From positions 1 to 60,755 of the forward strand of contig OUQQ01000043.1 of NCBI GenBank assembly GCA_900404475.1: a DNA stretch of 60,755 bases. The letters are read 5' to 3'. The stretch comes from Spongospora subterranea. Lineage: Eukaryota > Endomyxa > Phytomyxea > Plasmodiophorida > Plasmodiophoridae. Each line of letters opens with the position of its first letter. Position 1 is the first letter of the stretch. This document shows positions 31,681 to 43,307 of this stretch, piece after piece. The notes under the pieces are model-generated. The model worked only from the letters and a program-made list of their open reading frames with translations, did not search any database and was not told the DNA's origin. The translations under genes were made by a program, and so were the position numbers.

Positions 31681-34600
31681 ATGGTGTTTATTGATGGACT
31701 AAATGGATTGTCGCTTGTTCTCTGTGCGTTGATTTCCACTGCAATCATCGGGGTTCCGGTCAGCGGACATCCAGACAAGGTTGGATCCCAGGTTCCGCAA
31801 TCCCCCATGTTAATGGACCAAACGTACGTTTCATCTGGTTTGGACCATGGTTTTCGTCATATTCATCATCTGTCGTTATTCCATTCAGGCAGTTTCTGAG
31901 CGAGCTCTCACACCCAGAACCTCTGGAGCTACAGCTGTAAGTTTAATCATTATTCCGGCTGTTCATCTCAAACTTTTTGATGTATCTCATTTCCGAAATT
32001 TTACTATCGATTTGCAGAATGCGTTTTCTGATTCCATTTAACTCGTTTTGTTTACCGTAATCCGTGCCATTTTGTTACATCTTTCTGGTTATTCTCACGT
32101 GAGGAATCTCGCTTTGTGAATTCAGTGCTCGGGTTGTTTTCGGATTTGGGTCATCGTAATTTGACCGCTCGATCTGATTCGTTTGTATGTCAGAATTAGG
32201 GACTTGAGCTGGATAATAACAACGTGAGTTCCACACTTCGTTGATGCTCTCAATAGTTTTTCAATCAGTCTCTCCCATAGGTCATTCGAGTACACTGCTT
32301 CTCGTCAGAGAGTTCTAAAGAATTTTCATGAACTGTAAGTGGTTCTGGGGTTGCCCCTGATATATATAAATTGGTATTTTGAGTTCCCTACGTTGCGCTT
32401 TCTCCTTTTTCCATGCGCTCTAGCTGTTCCTTGTTTGAATTTTTGTTGCAATGTCGTGCTGGTGTTTTATAGTTTAAGCTGCTTTCCTTTGCCCTATATT
32501 CGTCCACCATCGTTATTGTCACCGCATTGAAGCGCTTCAATGTGTTGATTCTTGTGTTTCTTTCCAGCTAATATGCTCTGTGAATGTTCAGATCTTTGTC
32601 GCCGCAGTTGAGGCAAAAGGTTCTTCATGATGCCGGACCTGGTATTTTTCAGTATTTGTTCGAGTCAGCCGTTGAATGTCCTATTGGCGCGAATCCCACA
32701 GAGTATCCCAAATGGACCGAGGAGGTGGCACAGTTCCTCAAAGATTTGCTCAAATTCGCTTCTCCGAGCTTATCGCTCGATCTGTAATATTGCACCCATA
32801 TCTATTTCCCTCTATTCCTTGTTTTCTTTCATAAGCACATCAAGCCTGGCCATCATCTGAATATTCGCATTGCACTCAGGTTAATTCAACTGAAAACCGC
32901 TCTCGACAACGTACAACCACCCGCCGTCAACCAGGATCTGAGCACCACTTCAAGGGCGGTCGCCGCTCAGAAGCATTCCTCCTTGCTTGCAAAAAGATAT
33001 ATTCCGTTGTTTTACGACAGAATTCGGGCGCTGTAAGATCTTCACACATCACCACATCGTCCCAGATCTATTACTGATATCTCTGTTGCGCTGTCGCCAA
33101 ACCGTTTTCATGGTTTTGTTTGCAGCGTTTATTCCAATTTTGATATGATGTCTGTGTTTCACCAGGTATCAGCTGTGGCCCTCAAATTCTCCCATCGTAT
33201 CAAGCGAGGTCAATTCGGACTGGAAAGAAGCGATATTGGAAATATCGAAGCTTGCCAAGTCCTTCAACGAATTCTACCCGATCGCCTACCTCATGCATCT
33301 CATCCAATATCGTACTTTTACCCCGGAATTGTATGCACCTTCTCGATTTTGACCTCGAATGTTTGTAAAAGTGTCGACTGTTTCATTGATGGTTTCGCGT
33401 AAATTCGCCGCGTTTCGTTGTCGATTCCTCGTGGTTGTTGTCACCGATGGTATTCTATGTTCAGAATCGAGCGAATCTGTTCCGGCCTCGCGAGTTTTCG
33501 GGAAGGAGGTCCCGACAAAATTGTTGAGATTGATTTCTACGCAGGTCTTCTTCAGTATATTCAGTAAGGAATCAACAGCACCGACCTTTGTTCGAGGTTT
33601 ATTGATCGTGTTGATACAGAAAAAATAATCCCATTAGTGTAAATGATCTGGGTTCGAATAACATGAACGATCTAAAGGCTTCCGTTTTACCGCTTCGCCA
33701 ATCTCTCGACTATTTTGCAACAACAAAATCCCCACTTCTGAGCAAGGACCAATACAAGTCGCTATGGAATCTTCAGTTATCCATTGTTCGGGTTCTTTAC
33801 TGGTATTTCATGTCCGAGGCTGAGCAGTAAGATCGTCTTTAATTCATATTGGAGATATTTTCGCCATTTCGACGGTTTCCACTCAATGCCGTTGTTCGTG
33901 ATCGAGTTGTTGAATTTTTGAGTTCATATTGGAAAGATTTTCGCCATTTCGACGGTTTCCACTCAATGCCGGCCTTTTTACTGGCAAATACTGATTAGAG
34001 TCTGTAAATTGATTCTGACCATCTGATTGTAGCAACTTCTATATTCGTTGGGATGACGGTCTACTTGACACGGATGGGACGACCGAGGCGATCAATCGCA
34101 TCAAGAAAATGTGGCTCGATAGGCAACAGAACGAGTGGTGGGAGAAGAAGGTAAAAGCATATAATGCGGTTCCACTTAAAGACGCCCCAATGAAAGCGTG
34201 GATCAATGAGCAATTACGGGAGTGGAACAATGAGATCGTCAGAAACTATTTTGCAAAGCATGGGAATTTACTTGAAGATGATGAGATGAAACAGTGGATC
34301 GTCCAGGAAAGAGAAAAAGAGTTTTGTAAAGGACATAACAATTTTTCGCCAACGAAGTTCATCGTGAATGTCGGGCTGACGAAAGCCGATTTCAGCGAAT
34401 CGGCAATATCTGAGATCAAGCGATTTGTACCCGCCGAAGGCGACGAAAGATTCGATCCTGGTGCATCGTCACGTGCTCTGGCATTGATTGACGACTTTCG
34501 TCGAATGTCCGCCTTCCATCATTTATCAAAACTCCAAGTTGAAGAGGAACGTCGTTCTCCGGAAAATATTTCGGACGTGATCTCTCGCCAGAGCGATGAA

Positions 34601-35068
34601 CGTGGTTCGCCGAAAACCTCAACAGACGTGATAGAACGTAGTTTGCCGGAAGGGTCTCCAGACGTGAGAGTTCGCCAGAAGAGGAAGAACGATGAAGTTG
34701 ATTTACCGGAGAGTTCTGCTGATGTGATTACTCACCAGATGAGGAAGAACGATGAAGGTGATTTACCGGAGAGTTCTGCTGATGTGATTACTCACCAGAT
34801 GAGGAAGAACGATGAAGTTGATTTACCGGAGAGTTCTGCTGATATGATTACTCGCCAGAAGAGGAAGAAGGATGAAGTTGATTTACCGGAGAGTTCTGCT
34901 GATATGATAACTCACCAGAAGAGGAAGAAGGATGAATGTGGTTCTCCAATTCCTTCAAGCGGGTTAGTTTGCCAAAGGTCGAGCAGGGAGGATGTCGAGA
35001 ATCGTCTTTCATCGTTGGGCGAAACCCTGTCACCCGCAAGGGGACTTGGTAAGAAACACAATTTCTGA
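31681..35068 (+). CDS. Putative secreted protein with C-terminal 20-residue charged repeats
   Basis: ATG at 31681 is followed by a signal-peptide-like segment (LSLVLCALISTAIIGVPVSG). Exon 1 (31681-31823) joins in frame to 31889-31936. Later coding blocks have good splice edges and helix-rich composition: about 32296-32336, 32590-32787, 32885-33033, 33165-33330, 33470-33565, 33660-33828 and 34033-35068. Several middle junctions (32018-32300) are not resolved. The last exon has a Trp-rich helical part (MWLDRQQNEWWEKKVKAY) and then repeats built on DLPESSADVITHQ with RKNDE/RKKDE linkers. No family recognised. An intron near 33.84-33.97 kb contains a ~52-bp direct repeat. Signal peptide plus rapidly evolving repeats suggests an exported or effector-like protein, which is inference. 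Confidence 0.6.
34681..34935 (+). repeat. 60-bp coding tandem repeat, about four copies
   Basis: Near-identical 60-bp units (core GATTTACCGGAGAGTTCTGC) preserve the reading frame, each giving 20 residues. Units differ by a few substitutions, e.g. Val/Met and His/Arg. Confidence 0.9.
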
Positions 35069-35102
35069 AATTATCATTGTTTTACGAGAAAATCTATCCA
35101 AG

Positions 35103-35879
35103 TCATTCTATAAACAGCAATGTTCTAACTCGATATGGTGAATTTTGATTCCCGAGGTTGTTCAACAAGATTGAATCAGCGGATAGCATCTGCTCGATGA
35201 CATTTCTCAGCATCTCAGAGTTCAACCCTGTTAGGATTGTCGCCAGAAACAATATCCCACAATGATTACCGGTTGCGATGACCCAAAGAGGCTTGCCTAC
35301 AGATGGGCCCAATGTTAAAACTGTCAACGGCATCTTGGCGCTTATACACTTAAACACAAAACTTAAGGATCTCCTAGGCTAGAGCAATATTGACTCTTGA
35401 GAAACTTGATAAAACATACCAACATCGACCTTAAATCAAACGATGCATCGTGGGGCAGCTCAACGACGCAAATCTGACGCTGATCGGGCGGTTCCATATC
35501 GTAAATGAGATAGATTCCCACTGACTTTTTGATCTTACCCCACAACGAAACCAAGAACATATTCCAAATTATCAGTATAAACCATATCACAGCCAAATCA
35601 ACAAATTTCAGGGAAAATTCGATACGTCTTCAGTTCCAATCGTGATCAAATTCGCCTGAGTCTACACATTTCGTCGCACACATAGCGCGAGGAAAAGTCA
35701 ATACTGATGAACAATGTCGACAGACGATATGAGAGGTCGACAACACACTGAGAATCATCGCACTGCGCAAATAGTGTAGGTAGGCGCCGCACATTGTTGC
35801 GTTTCATTGCGCGCATAATCTCACCGTACAGCAGCGCACAAGTTATCTCGCGGCGCACGATAGTCTCATCTAACTGCAA
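35103..35879 (-). CDS. Unidentified multi-exon gene (candidate), divergent from eIF4A3
   Basis: Three coding-like blocks on the minus strand: 35879-35646 (starts ATTGCAG..ATGATT region; MQLDETIVRREITCALLY, then FAQCDDSQCVVDLSYRLSTL), about 35530-35425 (SVGIYLIYDMEPPDQRQICV, VELPHDASFDLR) and 35340-35103 (MPLTVLTLGPSVGKPLWVIA, NSEMLRNVIEQML). Donor/acceptor pairs of plausible length separate them, but I could not prove one frame. The alternation of strands and helices could suit a longin or beta-sandwich domain. No family assigned. About 120 bp lie between its first ATG and the eIF4A3 ATG. Confidence 0.35.
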
Positions 35880-36001
35880 TCATGCGCATTGTGTTGGCTG
35901 TGTACATGACGAGAGCATCTGCCTGTTCTGAAAATAGTGCGCGACGGTGTCCGAATTGGCGACAGAGTCGAAGGTGTTGTCGGCGGGCTCATTATCTAAC
36001 A

Positions 36002-37657
36002 ATGAGCAGCAAAGTTGGTGGCGGACGGCGCCGCGGCTCTCGTAGTCGTAGCCCCGATGGATTGCGAACCAATAAGGCCAGCGATCGGATGAGGGATAGT
36101 GACAGGCCTGAAGATGACGACACTGAGACGCCGGTCGCTCTCAAGACGAAACATTCGACCAGTCAACGTAGTTGCTTTTGATAGGTGTGCCATCGTTTTT
36201 TTCTCATTTGTTGTCAACAGCGGAGTCTGACGAGGCGCTGTATGAGACTTCCGCTGCCGTTGATGTTATCCCCTCGTTTGACGCCATGAACCTCAAACCC
36301 GAACTTTTACGAGGAATTTACAACTACGGATTCGAACGTCCATCGGCCATTCAACAAAGGGCTATCATTCCCATTCTGAAAGGTATCTATAAATATTCAG
36401 ATGGCAATTGCTTGTCACTAAATGACATTTTGGTTTTTAGGTCGCGATGTTATTGCCCAATCACAATCCGGTACCGGGAAAACAACAATTTTTTGTGTTG
36501 GAATTCTGCAAACTGTGGACACCAAGAAAAAGGATCTGCAAGCATTAGTCTTATCCCCAACACGCGAACTTGCCGAGCAATCGCGAAATGTTATGTTGGC
36601 CCTTGGGGACTATATGTCGGCTCGTTGCCACGCATGCATTGGTGGAAAATCAGTTGGTGACGATATTCGTGCTCTTGAGGCCGGCGTTCATGCTGTATCC
36701 GGAACCCCAGGACGGGTTTACGACATGATCAAACGGTATTGTACTCGATTGTTAGTTTATCCATTGGTGAGTCTTATTCCCATTCAGACGATCGTTGGAG
36801 ACCCGCAATGTCAAAATGCTCGTTATCGATGAAGCTGATGAGATGTTGGGTCGTGGATTCAAAGAACAAATTTATGACATTTACAGATACCTCCCGCCTA
36901 CCACACAAGTACTCGTATTACCACTCATGCAGAAATCAATGTTTAATTTTTTGTCTCAGGTTGTGCTGATCAGTGCTACTCTTCCCCATGAGGTCTTGGA
37001 AATGACAACTAAATTTATGTCTTCTCCGGTGCGGATCCTTGTAAAGCGTGATGAGTTGACTCTTGAAGGAATCAAACAATTTTTCGTCGCTGTCGAAAAA
37101 GAAGAATGGAAGTTCGACACGCTGTGCGATTTGTACGATACGCTTACTATCACACAAGCGGTCATTTTCTGCAATACTCGACGTAAAGTCGATTGGCTCA
37201 CCGAGAAGATGCGTGAAGCCAACTTTACTGTAAGAGCTATGTCATTGCACATTGCCTGGATGATCTCAACTTTACGATCATAGGTTAGCGCCATGCACAG
37301 TGATATGCCACAGTCTGAACGCGACGCAATTATGACTGAATACCGCTCTGGAAAGAGCAGAGTTTTAATTGCAACCGATATTTTTGGCCGTGGTATCGAT
37401 GTTCAACAGGTTCGTTCCCTTCAAAATTCAAGATATTCTGCTGACGATTTCTGTAGGTTTCATTGGTTATTAATTATGATTTGCCCAACAACCGTGAATT
37501 GTATATCCATCGTATCGGTCGGTCGGGCCGTTTCGGGCGCAAAGGTGTGGCCATCAACTTTGTCAAAAACGAAGACGTCCGCATTCTTCGCGATATCGAA
37601 CAGTTCTACGGTACCCAGATCGATGAGATGCCCATGAACGTCGCAGATCTCATTTAA
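36002..37657 (+). CDS. EIF4A3: eIF4A3, exon-junction-complex DEAD-box helicase
   Basis: Seven exons (36002-36167, 36221-36382, 36441-36735, 36788-36908, 36960-37229, 37284-37409, 37457-37657) give 446 residues. The protein clamps spliced mRNA as the core of the exon junction complex. Motifs in order: Q motif ([10 protein letters not shown]), [10 protein letters not shown] (I), SPTRELA (Ia), GTPGRV (Ib), DEADEM (II), SAT (III), then in the second domain [32 protein letters not shown] (V) and [13 protein letters not shown] (VI). The end [17 protein letters not shown] is diagnostic of eIF4A3 against eIF4A1/2. The N-terminus has an Arg/Ser-rich extension of about 45 residues ([12 protein letters not shown]) longer than human. 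TDIFGRG replaces the usual TDVWARG. Confidence 0.97.
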
Positions 37658-37803
37658 TCAATACAATAATACCCGTGTTTCTGATTGTCAGGGTCCCACC
37701 TCGTTGTTGCCAGTTGACCACTTCGATCAAATTGCCTGTACCGAAACGATCTTAGTTTCTGTTTAGTACTTGAGGTAGTATCGGAAATTACCCCAATTCT
37801 GGA

Positions 37804-40800
37804 ATGGCAACCAAAAAAAAATATGCTTCCGGGAGCGTGGCGCCAGAACCACCTACAATTCCCGGTTTGGAACAGTCCACGTTCAGTTCTTCATCTCGGG
37901 GCAATGAAAATGACGGTTCTGACAGCGTAAGCGTTTCGCAATCCCAATTGGTAGCAGGACGGCCGCTGGCTGCTAAAACACCAAAATGGCACAACGTAAT
38001 TGGATATCTCCACAATGTCCTATTCGAAACCAAGCAAACACGAAGATCGATGGTTTCTGAAAAGCGCTTATCCGCTGTTCTAGAAAACACCCACAATAAA
38101 CGAGGCGGATCGACCGTGTCTCGGGAGAGTTTTGCTGGTTTCGCAGAGTCTTTAGAGTCGGAATCGTTGGTCGAAATTCCACCAGGGTAGTGCGACATTT
38201 TAACGGAACAACTGCTGATCATTAAAGTTATACTCCAGGCCCATGACCTTTGTCCCAAACTCCCCCTTTGTCACCATATGGTTGAGTGTGTTGACAGCTC
38301 TGATAACGTATATTGTGTTCTCGGTTCCGTTCAACGCAGGTCGGAACTGCTTTCCAAAAAAGTCTATTCTCCCGGAATTGAACTTCAATCAGCGTTCAAG
38401 AGGGAAACTCTGACTTTAACGTTGACGTTCGCATTGATCGATGTATTCTTCATGCTCGACATCGCCAGGAAATTCCGAACAGTAAATCGCAAGACTCCAT
38501 CCATCCACCACAAGCAGCTCATCAGGTTTCCATCAGGGTTTCATGGATGAAGGTCAACTGATTCGAGACCCGGTCCGAATCCGAAAGCACTATCTGCAAG
38601 GAAGTTTCGCCACCGATCTGGTCGCAGCCATCCCATTGGTCTGTCCCCAGGAGGCAAATGGAATGTCAGTGCTGCTCAATTCCCTATAGGACATGATTCG
38701 ATTAGTGGACCCGCACGCCTCGGTCTTAATCGGATCCAATAAACTGCTTGGCGTAATCCAAATTGTATCGCTCATCGACGACCTTGAGAATTCACGCGAC
38801 GTCAACGTCGTCCTGATCCGCGTTTCGAAGCTGTTCATCTACACTTTCTTGGTGTGTCATTACGTCGCTTGTACCTGGTTCGGGTTTGGGTCAATTCAGG
38901 TCGTTTTGCTGTTCTTCCGTATTGCATCATTCAAACTTGACGCTATCTAGGGATTCGGAGCCGATTCTTGGGGTCCCCCAGCGGGACTTGAAGACGAACC
39001 TGTCCAGAAGCAGTATCTCACCTCCATGTTCTTTTCTGTCAGCTTGATGATGTCACAAGCGAACATCGCTCCCGCCGAGAATATGATGGAGATCACGTTC
39101 ACGTTGATCGTTTCGATCCTGTCCATTTTCCTTCTCGCTTATATCGTACCTTGGTCAGTAGTCGAAGAGATTGTTCGTAATCCTGTTGTGTTAGGTCGGG
39201 TCTATGGATTCTGCATTGCAAGGAGGTGATCAGCATTGGGCGTCACTCGACCAACGATGGGATCAGTGCAAACGCTTTCTCAGGTGACCGGTCAATATTG
39301 TCTCCAAATAGTCTTTGATTATCGCTATTGACCAGGAGGCATCATGTATCCATGCCAACCCAGATACGGATTCACCGTCATTTCCAGTTTTTGAGTAAAT
39401 TCAGTCGATGCGCTTTCTAGGAAAAAAAAAAACTGATCGTAGCGATACATAGTGGCCAAACAGGTCGGAGTCACACAATGCGAAGAGGTCGCTCGGTTGA
39501 CACCAAATTTACGAAGCAATATCGTGATATCTATTCTGCGCGATACCCTTGATGGGATACAATGGCTAAAGAATATCACCCCAGCCGCTAAACGAATGAT
39601 AATCACCGGCCTCCAGCAGCGCTTTGTGGTAAATATCAAGATCATGTCTATTTTTTATCGTCGTCCGATCTCGTAGAGTTCGGTCGCCATTTTGGGTTCA
39701 GAGCCATTCCCGGATTTTCATTGGATGGGTCTCATCAATCACCACAGCACGTCAACCTAATCCGGCTCGATTTCAGGTTCCAGACGAGTTGATTTTCACT
39801 CAAGGTTCGAGGGCGACTGACTTGGTCTTCCTGAAATCGGGCGGCGTCGCCCTAATCTATCGCAATTCCACCGGGCGCAGCACACGAATCAACATCATGG
39901 GAGAGCGTTCCGTCTTCGGCGAGGAGACGATTTTCCCTCCGTTACGTTACACCTGCAGCGCCATGGTAACGTTTGCCGCCCATCCTCGTTACCGGGCGGA
40001 TTTGGAGTGCGCTAACGTTACGACCGGCGATCACAGGCTCTGTCCCCGTGCGAAATCTACTCTTTGAGCAGCGACATGTGGCTACAGTTGGAGCGCCTTT
40101 ATCCAGAAGACACAGCCAAGATCTGCACAGCGATGTCGGTGCGGAAGAATGGTCTTCTAAATCAGATCAAACAATTGGAAGAGGACGTCGCTGAGTCCAC
40201 AGAGACGGTATAGTCTATTGACTTTGCACCTCCAGAACATTTGTCTTCTTTGCTGATCTACCGAACTTTACTGGTTCTGAGCGATTCATTAATTCGCGTC
40301 ATAAACGGCTGTTTGAAATTACAGGAATCCACGGCGCGGCAGCGGTGGTTGAAGGTAAAAACGTTGGCGAAGCTCATGGTGCTGCGTCGGCGATCATGGC
40401 GGGATCGTGTTGCCCAGGTGTTCCATTTCCTGAAATATATCGTTATTCATCCTCTTGAGAATGTCTGGAATAGGTTAGACAGTTTCGCTGTCAATCACTC
40501 ACCGTTGACATGGTTTTTTCGGGGCCACATTCTCACTACGATTTCAAGTTGTTGTTTATTCTTGTAATCTGAAGCAATAGCGAATCTGAAAATATCTGCC
40601 TTAGGTGGCAATCGCTGTTGACAATTGTGATCATGTTTAATCTCGTACGGTTTCCGTTTGAGTCGTCAACCGGTTGGAGAGCCGAATCCGTCTACATCAT
40701 CCTGCTGGGCTTTGTTTTCGACCTGATTCTGATCATTGATGTCGTTCTGCGATTCCGCCTGTGTACGCCCAAACGTAATGGCAATATGGAGACCAGCCCG

Positions 40801-42654
40801 AGGAAACTCGAACTCAACTACCTCCACAATCGCCAGCTCTATATCCTGGCGCTGGCGTCGCTCCCACTGGACTGGATCGATGGCAGTAATCAATGGCTGC
40901 GAATCAACACCCTGTTCCGAGTGCCACAGCTTCCCCAGCTCGTCAACGACCAGCTCCATCTCTATCTGAACCAAGGCCCCGCCGAACTGGTCAAACTCAT
41001 CCTGAGTTTTCTCGTAATCGTTCATGTTGTTGCCTGCTCGTAATACCGAACTTTCCGAAAAAAAAATCGAAATCGTAATCGCTGAGCTGCTCTTGTAGAT
41101 ACCTTGCTCTTCCAGGATTCGATGATGATAACACATCCAACAACATCTCCAACAAATGGATTTCGTCGTCAGAAGGTATTACAGTTTTTCTGATAGGATT
41201 TACATCATGTAATTTGAGCAAATTTAGTTAGTCGTTGTGAACAGTTTTGAGCAACAAATGGAATTCAAGGTCTGTGGCAAAGCGTCACGTCTCGTTTGTT
41301 AATCACTACGCTAGCAAAAATGAGTTTGTGTTACGAACTTGATGTTTTCCGCGTTAAACCCAGCGTTGCGCTTGGTCTGACGTTGATCTTAGAGTCGATC
41401 ACGTCCAGATATTGTCGGGCGCTATTCTTCGCCATCAAGGTTCTGATCAGGATCGGCAGTTCAACCGAACCGGAGACCGATTTGCAACTGGGCTTCACCG
41501 TTGCCTTCAGCATTATGGGCATATTCGTCGTTGCCTATCTAATTGGTCGGTTTTCCTTCGGTGTTTTCGCATCGTTGATGGCAAGAGTTGTCCAGTTAAT
41601 GTTCTGCAATTTTCGACGTTCCTCTTTCATTCCAAAATGGCGTTGAAACAATTTTTGTTCATCGGAGAATCCTAAAAGAAGCTTCTAGTTCCAGGAAGAA
41701 TGTTTTGATCGGTGATTGCATTGATTAATTCGAGTAATGGGCCGTTCAGGGAATATTGGGACATTACTACTGCAGATCGGGATCGCGGAATCCACGTTCC
41801 ACGATCGCGTTCGTCGAACCCATTCGATACTGGATCGGTCGAACATCTCTCAGGACCTGCAGAACGAGGTGTTCCGGTTCCTTCAATACGAGGTCGGCTG
41901 ATCACAACACAATGGCGTCTCCACAACCTCACTCAAATTTCGTTTGAAACTAGTTGTCAAACTTGTACTCTCGGTTTTCAATTTGTTTTTGTTTTTTTGT
42001 ATCGTCCCAGATTGTTCTCCTGATGGAACGGCTAATGGTCCGACAACTTCTTCTGTGGAACTCTTTCGGATAACGCGTTGGAATATGGTTTTCTGTAAAT
42101 GGTCTCACAAGCTGGTTTAGTGGCAATTCAATGAAGGAATCGATCCTGAGCCTGTATTAGCCAGTCTGCCAATGGTGCTTCGCGAGGATGTCATGATGGA
42201 GATCTGTGGCGCCATCCTGTCCAAAGCGTCGCTCTTCGAGAACATTTCGCCGGAACTGCTTCGTCGAATCGTGGGACGGCTGAGGTTCCGGTCCATCCCG
42301 GCCGATCAGTTCGTGTTCCAGGTTGGCGACGTTGGCGACAGTCTGTTCTTCATTCTCAAGGGGAAGGTCGGCTTGATCCTGCCCGGTTTCGCCACCCCCG
42401 TCAAGTTCCTGAAGAAGGGGACGTGTTTCGGCGAGGCGGCGATGCTGAACAACGGACTGAGGACGGCGTCCATCGTCACGATCGAACCCTGCCACCTGGT
42501 GCGCTTGGCGAAACAGGACTTCAACGTGGTGTTCGAGGACCACCCGGGCCTGATCGGGAACGTCGAGAACGTGATTCAAAGACGAATGGTGCAGCTGTCC
42601 AGACGTGATGATGTCGCCAAGTCGATAGCCTGGAATCCGACAATTAGAAAATAA
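37804..42654 (+). CDS. Two-module CNG-type channel protein
   Basis: Seventeen exons (37804-38186, 38239-38339, 38393-38481, 38537-38638, 38690-38899, 38951-39145, 39195-39283, 39336-39394, 39453-39628, 39777-39965, 40037-40207, 40325-40563, 40605-41039, 41099-41175, 41393-41545, 41750-41892, 42121-42654) join to 1114 residues. Module 1: S1 (FVTIWLSVLTALITYIVF), S2-S3 (LTFALIDVFFMLDIARKFRT), GFMDEGQLIRDPVRIRKHYL, S5, a pore region (MMSQANIAP), S6 (IVSILSIFLLAYIVGSMDS), C-linker and a cyclic-nucleotide-binding domain with FGEETIFPPLR. Module 2 repeats the order: S1, S2 (VYIILLGFVFDLILIIDVVL), RINTLFRVPQL (S4), pore (AIKVLIRIGSSTEPETD), S6 (AYLIGNIGTLLLQ), C-linker, and a binding domain with FGEAAMLNNGLRTAS. 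The linker exon junction (40207/40325) is in phase, so both lie in one polypeptide. Single CNG subunits have one module and fused CNGK channels have four. It starts 146 bp after eIF4A3 stops. Confidence 0.88.
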
Positions 42655-43307
42655 ACCAATCTGACCGTGATTAGAGTCAGTTCCTATAAATCTGGAGGTC
42701 TTCAATGAATTTCCTCAAAGTGACTGTTGATTGTTCTACATGTTTTGTTAATTCGTGATGAGGAAATTTGATTGTCGATCTCCGTTGAAGCCAATTCACC
42801 ATCAGCCTTGGCAATCCGAGTTCATATTGTTTCTCCAGTGGATCAAGAAACTGGCGTTTTCATTGTTGGTTTCCGTTTCTATCCCTGATCTCGGTTCAGA
42901 GGGTTCAGATCAGGGAATGGCTCGCAAGGCGATATTCGGATTGGCGGGAATAGCCACGATCATCAGCATTAGACGATCGTGATATCGTCCCTGGTCTGGG
43001 AGATCAATATCCCTTGTACTCTTAAGCCGATCCCATCCACCACCACTGAACCACCGCCAATATCGGCTAGTCCATTGGCCATCGCCGTTTCTGGGCATCA
43101 TGTTCGTGAACAAGCGCATCTTCGAGGATGAGACGAGCGATGCCCAAAGCGAACCAATCCCACCTAACCAGGTCGATACATGTTCCACCATCAGCGTCGA
43201 CGGCCGGAAAAACAAAATGAAAGATTTACTCGCCGAACAAAGGTTCCACAATCCACTTCAGATTGTTCGGAATTTTCAGTAATCATTGCCATGAAAGGGC
43301 GTTGGCA
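42655..43307. other. Intergenic, Tubby leader at the right
   Basis: No gene recognised. 43228-43307 is the part shared with 25317 and following. Confidence 0.5.

Noticed and set aside
36936..37294. Minus-strand ORFs opposite eIF4A3
   Set aside because: Antisense shadows of exon 5 and 6; no motif of their own.
42157..42705. 182-codon minus ORF opposite the second cyclic-nucleotide-binding domain
   Set aside because: Long only because the coding strand is GC-rich; composition (His/Asp/Gln) is that of antisense codons.
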